Shown one piece after another: positions 8,849-16,640 of a stretch of DNA of 64,000 nt (the first letter of the stretch is position 1; every line of letters begins with the position of its first letter). Both the position numbers and the translations under genes were made by a program. The stretch is taken from contig CAKSFP010000014.1 of the NCBI GenBank assembly GCA_934454585.1, positions 1-64,000 on the forward strand. Reading direction: 5' to 3'. The stretch comes from an uncultured Clostridia bacterium. Its GTDB lineage: Bacteria; Bacillota; Clostridia; UMGS1810. The notes below the pieces were generated by a model. That model ran no database searches. It saw only the letters and a program-made list of their open reading frames with translations, and was not told where the DNA came from.

Positions 8849-10549
8849 TTGCTAAGACAATTAACCATAAAAAACATTGCGGTGATAGACTCCGCAGACA
8901 TAGAGTTCGGCGTCGGATTCAATGTGCTCACGGGTGAGACGGGCGCCGGAAAATCCATAATCATAGATTCGCTCAATATGCTCAAGGGCGAACGCGCGTC
9001 AAAATCCGTCATCCGCAGCGGCGAGACCAAAGCACAGGTGAGTGCCCTCGTCGGTGTAAGCGACGAGACAGCCGCACTGATAAACGACGAAACGGGCATT
9101 GAGATTGAGGACGGCGAACTGATGATATCGCGCTCGCTTACGGCGGATGGCAAAAATGCCATCCGTGTGAACGGTACTCCCGTAACCCTGGCGGTGCTCA
9201 AGAAAATCGGCGATCTCATAATCAATATCCATGGTCAGCACGACAACACATCGCTGCTCTCCAAAAAGGTGCACATAAACTATCTCGACAGATTCGGAGG
9301 CAAGGAGCTTGGCGCAAAGAAAGAGGCATACAGGCTGTTGCACACGGAGTGCAAAGAAATCGAGCGCGCACTTAACGAGATAAGAACCGACGGTCAGGAC
9401 AAACTGCGCCGTGCCGACATGCTCAGGTTCCAGATAGACGAGATAAACTCCGCCGACCTCACCCCGGGCGAGGAAGAACAGCTTGAGGAGCGCCGCAATG
9501 TGCTTGAGAACGCACAGGATATTGCCGATTCGGCAAACGGAGCATATGCCATAATAAATGACGGCGGCGAATTCGGTCAGTCGGCATATGACGCATTGTG
9601 GAACGGCATAAATGAGCTTGAAAATGCGGCAGACATCGACTCGAGCCTTGCAGGGATTCATTCGGCGCTAACCGACGCCGGCTATGCCATAGAGGAGGCA
9701 CTTACGGAACTGAAACGCTACATAGACAACATCAGTTTCGACCGCGGTGAACTTGAGGAGATTGAGGAGCGGCTTGACACGATATACAACCTGAAGCGAA
9801 AATACGGCTCGGGTATAGAAGAGATTCTTGCTTATCTTGATAAGATATCGGAAGAACTTGACGCGATAGACAATTCGGACGAAATGGAAAAGAAACTTGC
9901 CGCAAAGCTTGAAAAACTGGATGCGGCTCGCGAAAAAGCGGCGGCGGAGTTGACCGCATTGCGGCGCGAAGACGGAGAAAAACTATCTGCGCTCATCATG
10001 CACGAACTGGGCGACCTGGACATGGCGAAGGTAAAATTTGCTGTAAAAATCGAGCCGTGCGCATACCGTGACGACGGTGCGGATGATGTGGAATTTCTTA
10101 TTTGCACAAATGTCGGCGAGGATTTCAAGCCGCTTGCAAAGATAGCGTCCGGCGGTGAGCTGTCAAGAGTTATGCTCGCCATAAAGAGTGTGCTCTCCGA
10201 CTGTGAGAGCGCAGATACATTGATATTTGACGAGGTGGACACGGGAGTGAGCGGTCATGCGGCGCATAAACTGGGCGTAAAGCTGTGCGACATGAGCCGA
10301 AAGGCACAAGTGCTGTGCATAACTCATCTGCCGCAGATTGCCGCCATGGCAGACAACCATTATCTCATAAAAAAAGGCGAGGCGGACGGCAGAGTGCGCA
10401 CCACAGTGACCCTGCTCGACAGGAATATGCGCGTAGACGAGCTGTCGCGCACGCTTGGCGGCGACACCATAACGGATATAACACGCAAAAATGCGGATGA
10501 ACTTCTGCGCCGTGCGGAAGAATACAAAAGAGGGAGTGCAGACAAATGA
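8849..10549 (+). CDS. recN: DNA repair protein RecN
   Basis: RecN is an SMC-like ATPase acting in double-strand break repair. The 566-residue protein begins LRQLTIKNIAVID when started at TTG 8849, which has a GGCGGTG site 6 bases upstream; GTG 8840 is an alternative. Walker A GETGAGKS is at 29-36, a central coiled coil spans roughly 150-370, and the C-terminal half carries the ABC-like signature ASGGELSRVMLAIK and Walker B DTLIFDEVDTGVSG. It ends with a 4-base ATGA overlap with the deaminase gene. Confidence 0.96.
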   Translation: MLRQLTIKNIAVIDSADIEFGVGFNVLTGETGAGKSIIIDSLNMLKGERASKSVIRSGETKAQVSALVGVSDETAALINDETGIEIEDGELMISRSLTADGKNAIRVNGTPVTLAVLKKIGDLIINIHGQHDNTSLLSKKVHINYLDRFGGKELGAKKEAYRLLHTECKEIERALNEIRTDGQDKLRRADMLRFQIDEINSADLTPGEEEQLEERRNVLENAQDIADSANGAYAIINDGGEFGQSAYDALWNGINELENAADIDSSLAGIHSALTDAGYAIEEALTELKRYIDNISFDRGELEEIEERLDTIYNLKRKYGSGIEEILAYLDKISEELDAIDNSDEMEKKLAAKLEKLDAAREKAAAELTALRREDGEKLSALIMHELGDLDMAKVKFAVKIEPCAYRDDGADDVEFLICTNVGEDFKPLAKIASGGELSRVMLAIKSVLSDCESADTLIFDEVDTGVSGHAAHKLGVKLCDMSRKAQVLCITHLPQIAAMADNHYLIKKGEADGRVRTTVTLLDRNMRVDELSRTLGGDTITDITRKNADELLRRAEEYKRGSADK

Positions 10550-11037
10550 ACGAAAGACGGGACAAAAACAACTATTACCTCGATATAGCGGAGACGGTGC
10601 TGGAGCGTGGTACCTGTCTGCGGCGCAATTACGGAGCGATTATCGTAAAGAACGATGAAATCGTATCAACCGGCTACAGCGGTGCGCCGCGCGGCAGAAA
10701 GAACTGCCTCGACCTCGGTGTGTGCAACAGGGAGCGGATGAACATTCCGCGCGGCGAGAGGTACGAACTCTGCCGCAGTGTCCATTCCGAGATGAATGCT
10801 ATCATATCCGCCGCCAGGGAGGAGATGATAGGCGCAACGCTCTATCTTGTGGGCAGATATTACACGACGGGCGAGACGGTGCACGATGCGTCATGCTGCG
10901 CTATGTGCAAGCGCCTTGTGATAAATGCGGGCATTGCTCAGGTCGTGATAAGAAACGACAGAGACAACTACACCGTGGTTAATGTTGCGGACTGGATAGA
11001 TAACGACGATTCACTGGAAGGAATCTTGGGCTACTGA
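10546..11037 (+). CDS. deoxycytidylate (dCMP) deaminase, ComEB-like
   Basis: This enzyme deaminates dCMP to dUMP for dTMP synthesis. The 163 residues contain the cytidine-deaminase zinc motifs: HSEMNA (zinc His plus catalytic Glu) and CAMC (two zinc Cys). Conserved segments RGTCLRRNYGAIIV and GYSGAPRG are also present. Additional cysteines (NCLDLGVC) may form the second zinc site known in this family. It overlaps recN by 4 bases, and fbp begins 16 bases after it. Confidence 0.92.
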   Translation: MNERRDKNNYYLDIAETVLERGTCLRRNYGAIIVKNDEIVSTGYSGAPRGRKNCLDLGVCNRERMNIPRGERYELCRSVHSEMNAIISAAREEMIGATLYLVGRYYTTGETVHDASCCAMCKRLVINAGIAQVVIRNDRDNYTVVNVADWIDNDDSLEGILGY

Positions 11038-11053
11038 AATCGGAGCGAGAATT

Positions 11054-12994
11054 ATGACAGACACAAACTATAAATTCTTAAAACTGCTGTCGGGCGAATA
11101 TCCCGACATAGCCTCTGCGGCGGCGGAGATAATCGGACTTAACGCGATACTCAATCTGCCAAAGGGCACAGAGCACTTTATGAGTGACATCCACGGCGAA
11201 TATGAGGCGTTTCGCCACATATTGCACAGCGGCTCAGGGGTGGTGCGCAAAAAGATTGACGAGAAACTCGGAAACACCATATCCCTTGCGGAGCGCAACC
11301 GCCTCGCCACGCTGATATACTATCCCGAGGAGAAACTTGCGCTCATCAAACAAGATTGTGACAATCTGATAGACTGGTATCGCATAACCATCTACCGCCT
11401 TGTGGAGGTGTGCCGCTACATCGCATCAAAATATACGCGCAGCCGTGTGCGAAAATCCACTCCCGAGGATTTTGCCTACATCATAGATGAGTTGCTCAAC
11501 AACCCAAAGGATGGCGACAACAAAGCAGACTATTACAGCGAAATTGTCAATTCCATAATTACAACCGATGTGGCGGACGAGGTGATAACTGCGCTTTGCC
11601 AACTGATATCGCGCCTGTGTATAGACAGACTGCACATTGTGGGCGACATTTTTGACCGCGGACCCGGCGCGGAGTATGTCATGGACACTTTGTGTGCATA
11701 TCATTCCGTGGATATCCAGTGGGGCAACCACGATATATTGTGGATGGGCGCGGCAGCCGGCAGTGAGGCGTGCATAGCAAATGTGGTGAGGCTCTGCCTG
11801 CGCTACAACAACGCTGACACCCTGGAGGGCGGCTATGGAATAAGTCTGCGCTCAATATCTACCTTTGCTATGGAGCAGTACAAGGACGACCCGTGCACGG
11901 TGTTTATGCCGACGGACTTTGAGGGCAGGGGGGACGCTGCGGCCATTGCCAAGCTGAACAAGGCGATAACGGTTATTCAGCTGAAAATTGAGGGGCAGTT
12001 AATCGCAAACCATCCCGAATATGCCATGAAATCGCACGCACTGTTTGAGACAATCGATTTTGAGCGCGGTACGATAGATATTGACGGCAAGACATATGAG
12101 CTGACGGACAGCAACTTTCCGACGGTGAATCCCTATAATCCCAACGAACTCACCGACGGCGAAAGAGCAGTTGTGAACAGGCTGAAAGAACTGTTTATCC
12201 ACAGTGAACGGTTGCAAAAGCATATAGAGTTCCTATACAAAAACGGATCAATGTACACCTGCTGCAACGGCAACATAATCTACCACGGATGCATACCGAT
12301 GAACGAAAACGGCGATTTTGATGCATATCCGACGCCCGATGGTACCGTGTCCGGCAAAGAATTGCTTGACTATTGCGACCGCACGGCGCGCAAGGCGTAT
12401 TTCGGCAAGGACGATGCCGCGGCGAAAGATTTTATGTGGTATTTGTGGTGCGGCCCGCTCTCTCCGCTTTACGGCAGAAACAAGATGACTACCTTTGAGC
12501 GGTGTTTCATTGCCGACAAGACGCTCCATGCCGAGCAGAAAAACAGCTACTATACTCTGTATCAAAACAAAGAGGTCTGCGAGAAGATTATCCGCGAGTT
12601 TGGACTCTCTGTCAAGTTTGCCCATATCATAAACGGTCATGTTCCGGTGCGTATAAAGCTTGGCGAAAGTCCCATAAAGGGCGGCGGCAAGCTGCTCGTC
12701 ATAGACGGAGGACTTTCCAAGCCGTATCACAAGCAGACGGGCATTGCCGGTTACACGCTTATATACAATTCCTACGGACTGCACCTTGTGACGCATGAAC
12801 CGTTTGAATCGACAAAAGCGGCGATAGAAAAAGAGGCTGATATTCACTCCATATCGGATTTCATCGAGAAAGCGCCGCAGCGGATGTATATTGCGGATAC
12901 CGACAAGGGCAGAGAGATAATGAGGCGGATAGATGATCTGCGCGCGCTCATTGCGGCATATCGCGACGGTGAACTCAAGACACTGAACGATTGA
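11054..12994 (+). CDS. fbp: fructose-1,6-bisphosphatase, class III
   Basis: The Firmicutes-type enzyme hydrolyses fructose 1,6-bisphosphate in gluconeogenesis. At 646 residues it matches the family (about 640-670). It has metallophosphatase-like motifs DIHGEYEAF, VGDIFDRGPGAE and WGNHDILWMG, and a C-terminal INGHVPVRIKLGESPIKGGGK-type segment, written here in part. The first bases of the next promoter overlap its stop codon. No regulatory element was seen in its short leader. Confidence 0.95.
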   Translation: MTDTNYKFLKLLSGEYPDIASAAAEIIGLNAILNLPKGTEHFMSDIHGEYEAFRHILHSGSGVVRKKIDEKLGNTISLAERNRLATLIYYPEEKLALIKQDCDNLIDWYRITIYRLVEVCRYIASKYTRSRVRKSTPEDFAYIIDELLNNPKDGDNKADYYSEIVNSIITTDVADEVITALCQLISRLCIDRLHIVGDIFDRGPGAEYVMDTLCAYHSVDIQWGNHDILWMGAAAGSEACIANVVRLCLRYNNADTLEGGYGISLRSISTFAMEQYKDDPCTVFMPTDFEGRGDAAAIAKLNKAITVIQLKIEGQLIANHPEYAMKSHALFETIDFERGTIDIDGKTYELTDSNFPTVNPYNPNELTDGERAVVNRLKELFIHSERLQKHIEFLYKNGSMYTCCNGNIIYHGCIPMNENGDFDAYPTPDGTVSGKELLDYCDRTARKAYFGKDDAAAKDFMWYLWCGPLSPLYGRNKMTTFERCFIADKTLHAEQKNSYYTLYQNKEVCEKIIREFGLSVKFAHIINGHVPVRIKLGESPIKGGGKLLVIDGGLSKPYHKQTGIAGYTLIYNSYGLHLVTHEPFESTKAAIEKEADIHSISDFIEKAPQRMYIADTDKGREIMRRIDDLRALIAAYRDGELKTLND

Positions 12995-13019
12995 CTTTGA
13001 TTCATTTTGGGTATATAAT
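12991..13019 (+). promoter_or_regulatory. sigma-A promoter for the His-rich GTPase pair
   Basis: TTGACT 12991-12996 (overlapping the fbp stop) and TATAAT 13014-13019 are spaced by 17 bases. No obvious Zur or Fur palindrome accompanies it. Confidence 0.8.
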
Positions 13020-13040
13020 AAATGCGAAAGGATGATATAT

Positions 13041-14162
13041 ATGACAAAAATTGATATTTTTTCAGGTTTCCTCGGCGCAGGTAAAACCACTTTGATTAAA
13101 AAACTCATAAAAGAGGCATACGCCGGCGAAAAGCTCGTCCTCATAGAGAACGAATTCGGCGAGATAGGTATAGACGGAGGCTTTCTTCAGGACGCCGGTA
13201 TTCAGATAACCGAGATGAACTCCGGCTGCATCTGTTGCTCTCTCGTGGGAGATTTCGGCGAGGCCCTCAAGAAAGTTATTGCAGAGTATGCGCCCGACCG
13301 TGTACTCATTGAACCGTCAGGTGTCGGCAAGCTGTCCGATGTTATACGCGCGGTGCAGAACGCCGGGACCGAGGGTGCTGTGCTCAACGGTTTCACCACC
13401 GTTGTTGATGCCAATAAATGCAAGATGTACATGAAGAATTTCGGCGAGTTTTTCAATGACCAGATTGAAAATGCGAGCTCCGTTATCCTCAGCCACACCG
13501 ACACGGCGAGCGAGACTAAGACGGAGCAGAGCGTAAAGCTTTTGCGCGAGCACAATCCGAGTGCGGTTATCGTGACGACGCCGTGGGCGCAGCTTGACGG
13601 CGCGCAGATTCTTGAGGCTATGGAGAATAAAGACACTCTTAGCGCAGAGCTTGAAAGGCTTGAGCACGAGAGTGAGCACGAACACGAGCATCATCATGAT
13701 CATGAACACGGCGATGGCTGCACTTGCGGCTGCCACGACCACGAGCATGAACATGAGCATGAACATGAACATGAACACCATCATGACCATGAGCACGAGC
13801 ATGAACACCATCACGATCACGGTGAGGAGTGCACTTGCGGCTGCCACGACCATGACCACGAACATCACCATCATCACCATGCGGACGAGGTGTTCTCAAG
13901 CTGGGGCATCGAGACGACGGCGAAGTATACCAGAGAGCAGATCGAGAATATCCTCACCGCCCTTATGGACGAGAGCAAATTCGGCATCGTGCTCAGGGCA
14001 AAAGGTATTGTTGCGTCACCGAGCGGCGAGTGGATTCACTTTGACTATGTTCCGGGAGAGCCGGATGTGCGCTTCGGCACGGCGGCTGTTACCGGCAGAC
14101 TGTGTGTAATCGGCTCAAAGATAGATGAAGCAAAGCTTAAAGAACTTTTCAATATTGACTGA
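13041..14162 (+). CDS. CobW/G3E GTPase with His-rich metal-binding insert
   Basis: This is a COG0523-type metallochaperone GTPase of 373 residues. Walker A SGFLGAGKT is at 8-16, and the metal-binding GCICC motif of the family is at 62-66. Residues about 207-281 form an extreme low-complexity insert with about 34 histidines alternating with Glu/Asp and two CTCGC clusters, suited to bind several zinc or nickel ions. A CobW C-terminal domain follows (to 373). ATG 13041 is chosen because AAAGG is 9 bases upstream. The next gene is a second GTPase. Metal specificity cannot be told from the sequence. Confidence 0.9.
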   Translation: MTKIDIFSGFLGAGKTTLIKKLIKEAYAGEKLVLIENEFGEIGIDGGFLQDAGIQITEMNSGCICCSLVGDFGEALKKVIAEYAPDRVLIEPSGVGKLSDVIRAVQNAGTEGAVLNGFTTVVDANKCKMYMKNFGEFFNDQIENASSVILSHTDTASETKTEQSVKLLREHNPSAVIVTTPWAQLDGAQILEAMENKDTLSAELERLEHESEHEHEHHHDHEHGDGCTCGCHDHEHEHEHEHEHEHHHDHEHEHEHHHDHGEECTCGCHDHDHEHHHHHHADEVFSSWGIETTAKYTREQIENILTALMDESKFGIVLRAKGIVASPSGEWIHFDYVPGEPDVRFGTAAVTGRLCVIGSKIDEAKLKELFNID

Positions 14163-14177
14163 AACGAGGGATGACAT

Positions 14178-15122
14178 ATGACAGAAGTGCCGATTTATCT
14201 GTTTACCGGATTTCTTGAAGCAGGCAAGACTAAGGCTATTCAAGAGACGCTTGAAGACGACAGATTCAGTGACGGAGAGAAAACTCTCCTGCTTGTGTGT
14301 GAGGAGGGCGAGGAAGAATACGACCTGACCAAGATTCCCGGCAACTGCACCTATATTGAGGTGGTAGACAGCGAAGGTGAGCTTACGAAACAGACGCTTA
14401 CCAAGTTTAACAAGAAGTATTCGCCCGACCGTGTTGTGGTTGAGTACAATGGTATGTGGATGCTGGACACGCTCTATAACAATCTGCCGCGGGGTTGGTT
14501 CATATATCAGGAGATTTTCTTTGCGGATTGCGGCAGTTTTGATAGCTATAACGCCAATATGCGAAGCCTTGTTGTCGATAAATTGCGCACCTGTGAGCTG
14601 GTTGTGTTCAACCGTCCAAAGCTTAATACGGATCGCCTGAAACTGCACAAAATTGTCCGCGGTATCAGCCGTCAGTGTAACATAGGTTATGAGATGCCGG
14701 ACGGCACCATGGAGTACGATGAGATTGAGGATCCGCTGCCGTTCGATATAAACGCCCCGGTGATAGAGATTGCCGACCGCGACTTTGCCATTTGGTTCCG
14801 CGATTTTGCTGAGGAGACAAAAAAATATGTGGGTAAGACAATCCGCGTAAAGGCGGTTGCGGCGGTCAACCGCAAGCTGCCGAGCGGCACAATAGTTGCC
14901 GGCAGACATGTTATGACCTGCTGTGTGGAGGACATTGCGTTCAAGGGGCTCATCTGTATTCTGCCCGAGGGTGCACAGGTTGAGAACAAGCAGTGGATAG
15001 ACCTGACCGCAAAGGTGGCTTTTGAGTATAACGCGGTTTATAAACAGGAGGGCCCTGTGCTCCGTGCGACGGATGTTCGCCCGGCAGACGCGCCCGAACA
15101 GGAAGTTGCGACATTTTATTGA
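14178..15122 (+). CDS. CobW-like GTPase fused to a TIGR03943/DUF1980-like domain
   Basis: The first 190 residues resemble a G3E GTPase (P-loop TGFLEAGKT at 10-18; TELVV-type strand near VVFNRP), but the CxCC metal motif is absent. The last 120 residues (from about 185) resemble the DUF1980/YcgQ-like domain, with GRHVMTCCVEDIAF as the landmark. In other Firmicutes that domain belongs to a small protein encoded beside a YcgR-like permease and COG0523 genes. It lies 15 bases after the His-rich GTPase and ends at a strong terminator, so the two form an operon. A role in metal handling is inferred from the pairing only. Confidence 0.7.
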   Translation: MTEVPIYLFTGFLEAGKTKAIQETLEDDRFSDGEKTLLLVCEEGEEEYDLTKIPGNCTYIEVVDSEGELTKQTLTKFNKKYSPDRVVVEYNGMWMLDTLYNNLPRGWFIYQEIFFADCGSFDSYNANMRSLVVDKLRTCELVVFNRPKLNTDRLKLHKIVRGISRQCNIGYEMPDGTMEYDEIEDPLPFDINAPVIEIADRDFAIWFRDFAEETKKYVGKTIRVKAVAAVNRKLPSGTIVAGRHVMTCCVEDIAFKGLICILPEGAQVENKQWIDLTAKVAFEYNAVYKQEGPVLRATDVRPADAPEQEVATFY

Positions 15123-15133
15123 TGATTAAATTT

Positions 15134-15172
15134 GAATCGGCACGGTTTGCAAACCGTGCCGATTCATTTTTT
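15134..15172. terminator. strong bidirectional terminator
   Basis: A perfect 15-bp stem (15134-15148 with 15151-15165) with a 2-base apex is followed by six T residues. It separates the GTPase pair from the convergent ogt gene. Confidence 0.93.
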
Positions 15173-15175
15173 ATA

Positions 15176-15709
15176 TCACAGTTCAGTGCCTTTCTTTGGG
15201 ATGAACAGGCCGCTCATGTCAACTTTTTCGAGTTCCAGCAGCTTGACTTTTCTTTCTATTCCTCCGCCGTAACCGGTCAGACTTCCGCTTGTGCCCACAA
15301 CGCGGTGGCAAGGGATCATCAGCGAAATCGGGTTGTGCCCGACCGCGCCTCCGACAGCCTGAGCGGACATTTTTTCGATTCCTTTCCGGCGTGCAATCTC
15401 TGCCGCGATCTCACCGTAGGTCATGGTTTTCCCGTATGGAACAGTCAGCATGATGTCACAGACTGCCTTGCGAAACGGAGTGGAATCATAGCGGAGCGGC
15501 GGCAGAAAATCCGGCTCTTTTCCTGAAAAATATGTATTGAGCCAACGCTCTGCCTCGCGGAAAATCGACAGTGCCCTTCTCTCTGTCTGTCTCGGCAGTA
15601 TGTTCCCGAAATGCCTTTGTCCGTTGAACCACAGACCGATGATGTATTCGCCGTCGGATGCAAGCGTTATCTCGCCGAGCGGCGAGGGGTATTCGTGCGT
15701 ATAAATCAT
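15176..15709 (-). CDS. ogt: methylated-DNA--protein-cysteine methyltransferase
   Basis: This suicide repair enzyme removes O6-alkyl groups from guanine. The 177-residue protein has the active-site motif IPCHRVV near residue 134 and the DNA-binding helix region GKTMTYGEIAAEIARR before it. The N-terminal ribonuclease-like domain (YTHEYPSPLGEITLASDGEYI) is also present. It stands alone, convergent with the GTPase pair. There is no Ada-type N-terminal sensor domain, so it is likely constitutive. Confidence 0.95.
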   Translation of the reverse strand: MIYTHEYPSPLGEITLASDGEYIIGLWFNGQRHFGNILPRQTERRALSIFREAERWLNTYFSGKEPDFLPPLRYDSTPFRKAVCDIMLTVPYGKTMTYGEIAAEIARRKGIEKMSAQAVGGAVGHNPISLMIPCHRVVGTSGSLTGYGGGIERKVKLLELEKVDMSGLFIPKKGTEL

Positions 15710-15854
15710 TTGGTTTTTTCGCCTTCCTTTTTTATGTTATGTATAATACGATATAATTAAAAATATTTATTGCTTGTAGCAATCTTCAGTTGCTTTTTGC
15801 GGAAATTAAGAAAAATGCAACAAGTGATGATTAGTGTTCGATGTTGATTTGCCC

Positions 15855-15926
15855 GGGCGACCACGCAGGGTCGCCCCTACGGTAAATCGGGGCTTGTGCG
15901 GTAGGGGTCGATGACCTCATCGACCC
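15855..15926. repeat. pair of short palindromic repeats
   Basis: GGGCGACC-ACGCAG-GGTCGCCC (15855-15876) is followed by GGGTCGATG-ACCT-CATCGACCC (15905-15926). The rest of the 245-base gap between ogt and the next gene holds no ORF or clear promoter. Confidence 0.85.
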
Positions 15927-15954
15927 GAAAAATGAACCTGAAACAATAATCATT

Positions 15955-16311
15955 TTAGAGCGTACAAGTTGTTTCGTCATTAACAAATACAGCTGATACG
16001 GCTTTTATGAAAATATCTATATATTTTCCGGACAAATCATTGAATACCGTTATTGTCATGGAGTGTTCATCACCTGACACTTTAACTATTTCATCACTGT
16101 TAATATCATAGTTTTCATATCTAAGTTCTGTACATTCCTTGAATACGACAACAATCATGCCTGTTTCCGGCATTCTTTCATTGTAATTCTCCTGTTGCCA
16201 ATAGCAGAAATCAATATAAATTTTGGCGATTAAATTCGTTTTGTCGTATTCGATTTTTTCAATAAGACTGTCATGTAGGTTGTAGTTTTGTATTAATTCA
16301 TTGATCTTCAT
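15955..16311 (-). CDS. small uncharacterised protein
   Basis: I do not recognise this 118-residue protein. The start ATG is set by a strong AAGGAGG 8 bases upstream; a longer frame to 16404 reads through repeat sequence and is rejected. It begins MKINELIQNYNLHDSLIEKI and is predicted as mostly beta with an acidic character; the LHDS motif near residue 12 resembles small beta-sandwich immunity-like or DUF families, but this is a weak resemblance. It stands isolated between palindromic repeats. A TATAAT at 16331-16336 reads on the plus strand and does not serve this gene. Confidence 0.6.
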   Translation of the reverse strand: MKINELIQNYNLHDSLIEKIEYDKTNLIAKIYIDFCYWQQENYNERMPETGMIVVVFKECTELRYENYDINSDEIVKVSGDEHSMTITVFNDLSGKYIDIFIKAVSAVFVNDETTCTL

Positions 16312-16358
16312 GATTTCCTCCTTGTTAAGGTATAATGTGCGATTTTTTCGAATTCTTA

Positions 16359-16493
16359 GGAGCGACCTATGTGTCGTTCCGAGTGAATAAACAATTACGC
16401 ACAAACCGACAAATTACCGGGTCGATGACCTCACCGATCCGCGGATTTGCACAAATGAGCAATTATCTGTAGGGAACGGCCCGTGACCGTTCC
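16359..16493. repeat. three tandem short palindromes
   Basis: The units are GGAGCGAC-N6-GTCGTTCC (16359-16380), a degenerate GGGTCGATGACCTCACCGATCC unit within 16419-16441, and GGAACGG-N7-CCGTTCC (16473-16493). The linkers (ACAAATGAGCAATTA and similar) resemble those near 59280 and 37820. Confidence 0.8.
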
Positions 16494-16591
16494 GCATTTA
16501 TTCACTTTTCATAACTGTCTACACAACTCATATTACCACATCTGTCGGCAAATGTCGAGTACCGAACGGAGAAAAATTGAAAAAATCACAT

Positions 16592-16622
16592 CAAAAAAAG
16601 AGGCTGCCGCGCGGCAACCTCT
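16592..16622 (-). terminator. pnp terminator
   Basis: On the minus strand AGAGGTTGCCG pairs with CGGCAGCCTCT (one wobble) and is followed by seven T residues, just after the pnp stop. Confidence 0.92.
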
Positions 16623-16640
16623 TTTGAAAAGTTCAAAGAT

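Noticed and set aside
13317..13880. Met/Val-rich minus-strand frame opposite the His-rich GTPase
   Set aside because: The composition is just the complement of the His/Glu repeat; no start signal or family.
15955..16404. longer form of the small uncharacterised protein
   Set aside because: The extra 31 codons lie in the palindromic repeat and the strong AAGGAGG site selects the internal ATG at 16311.
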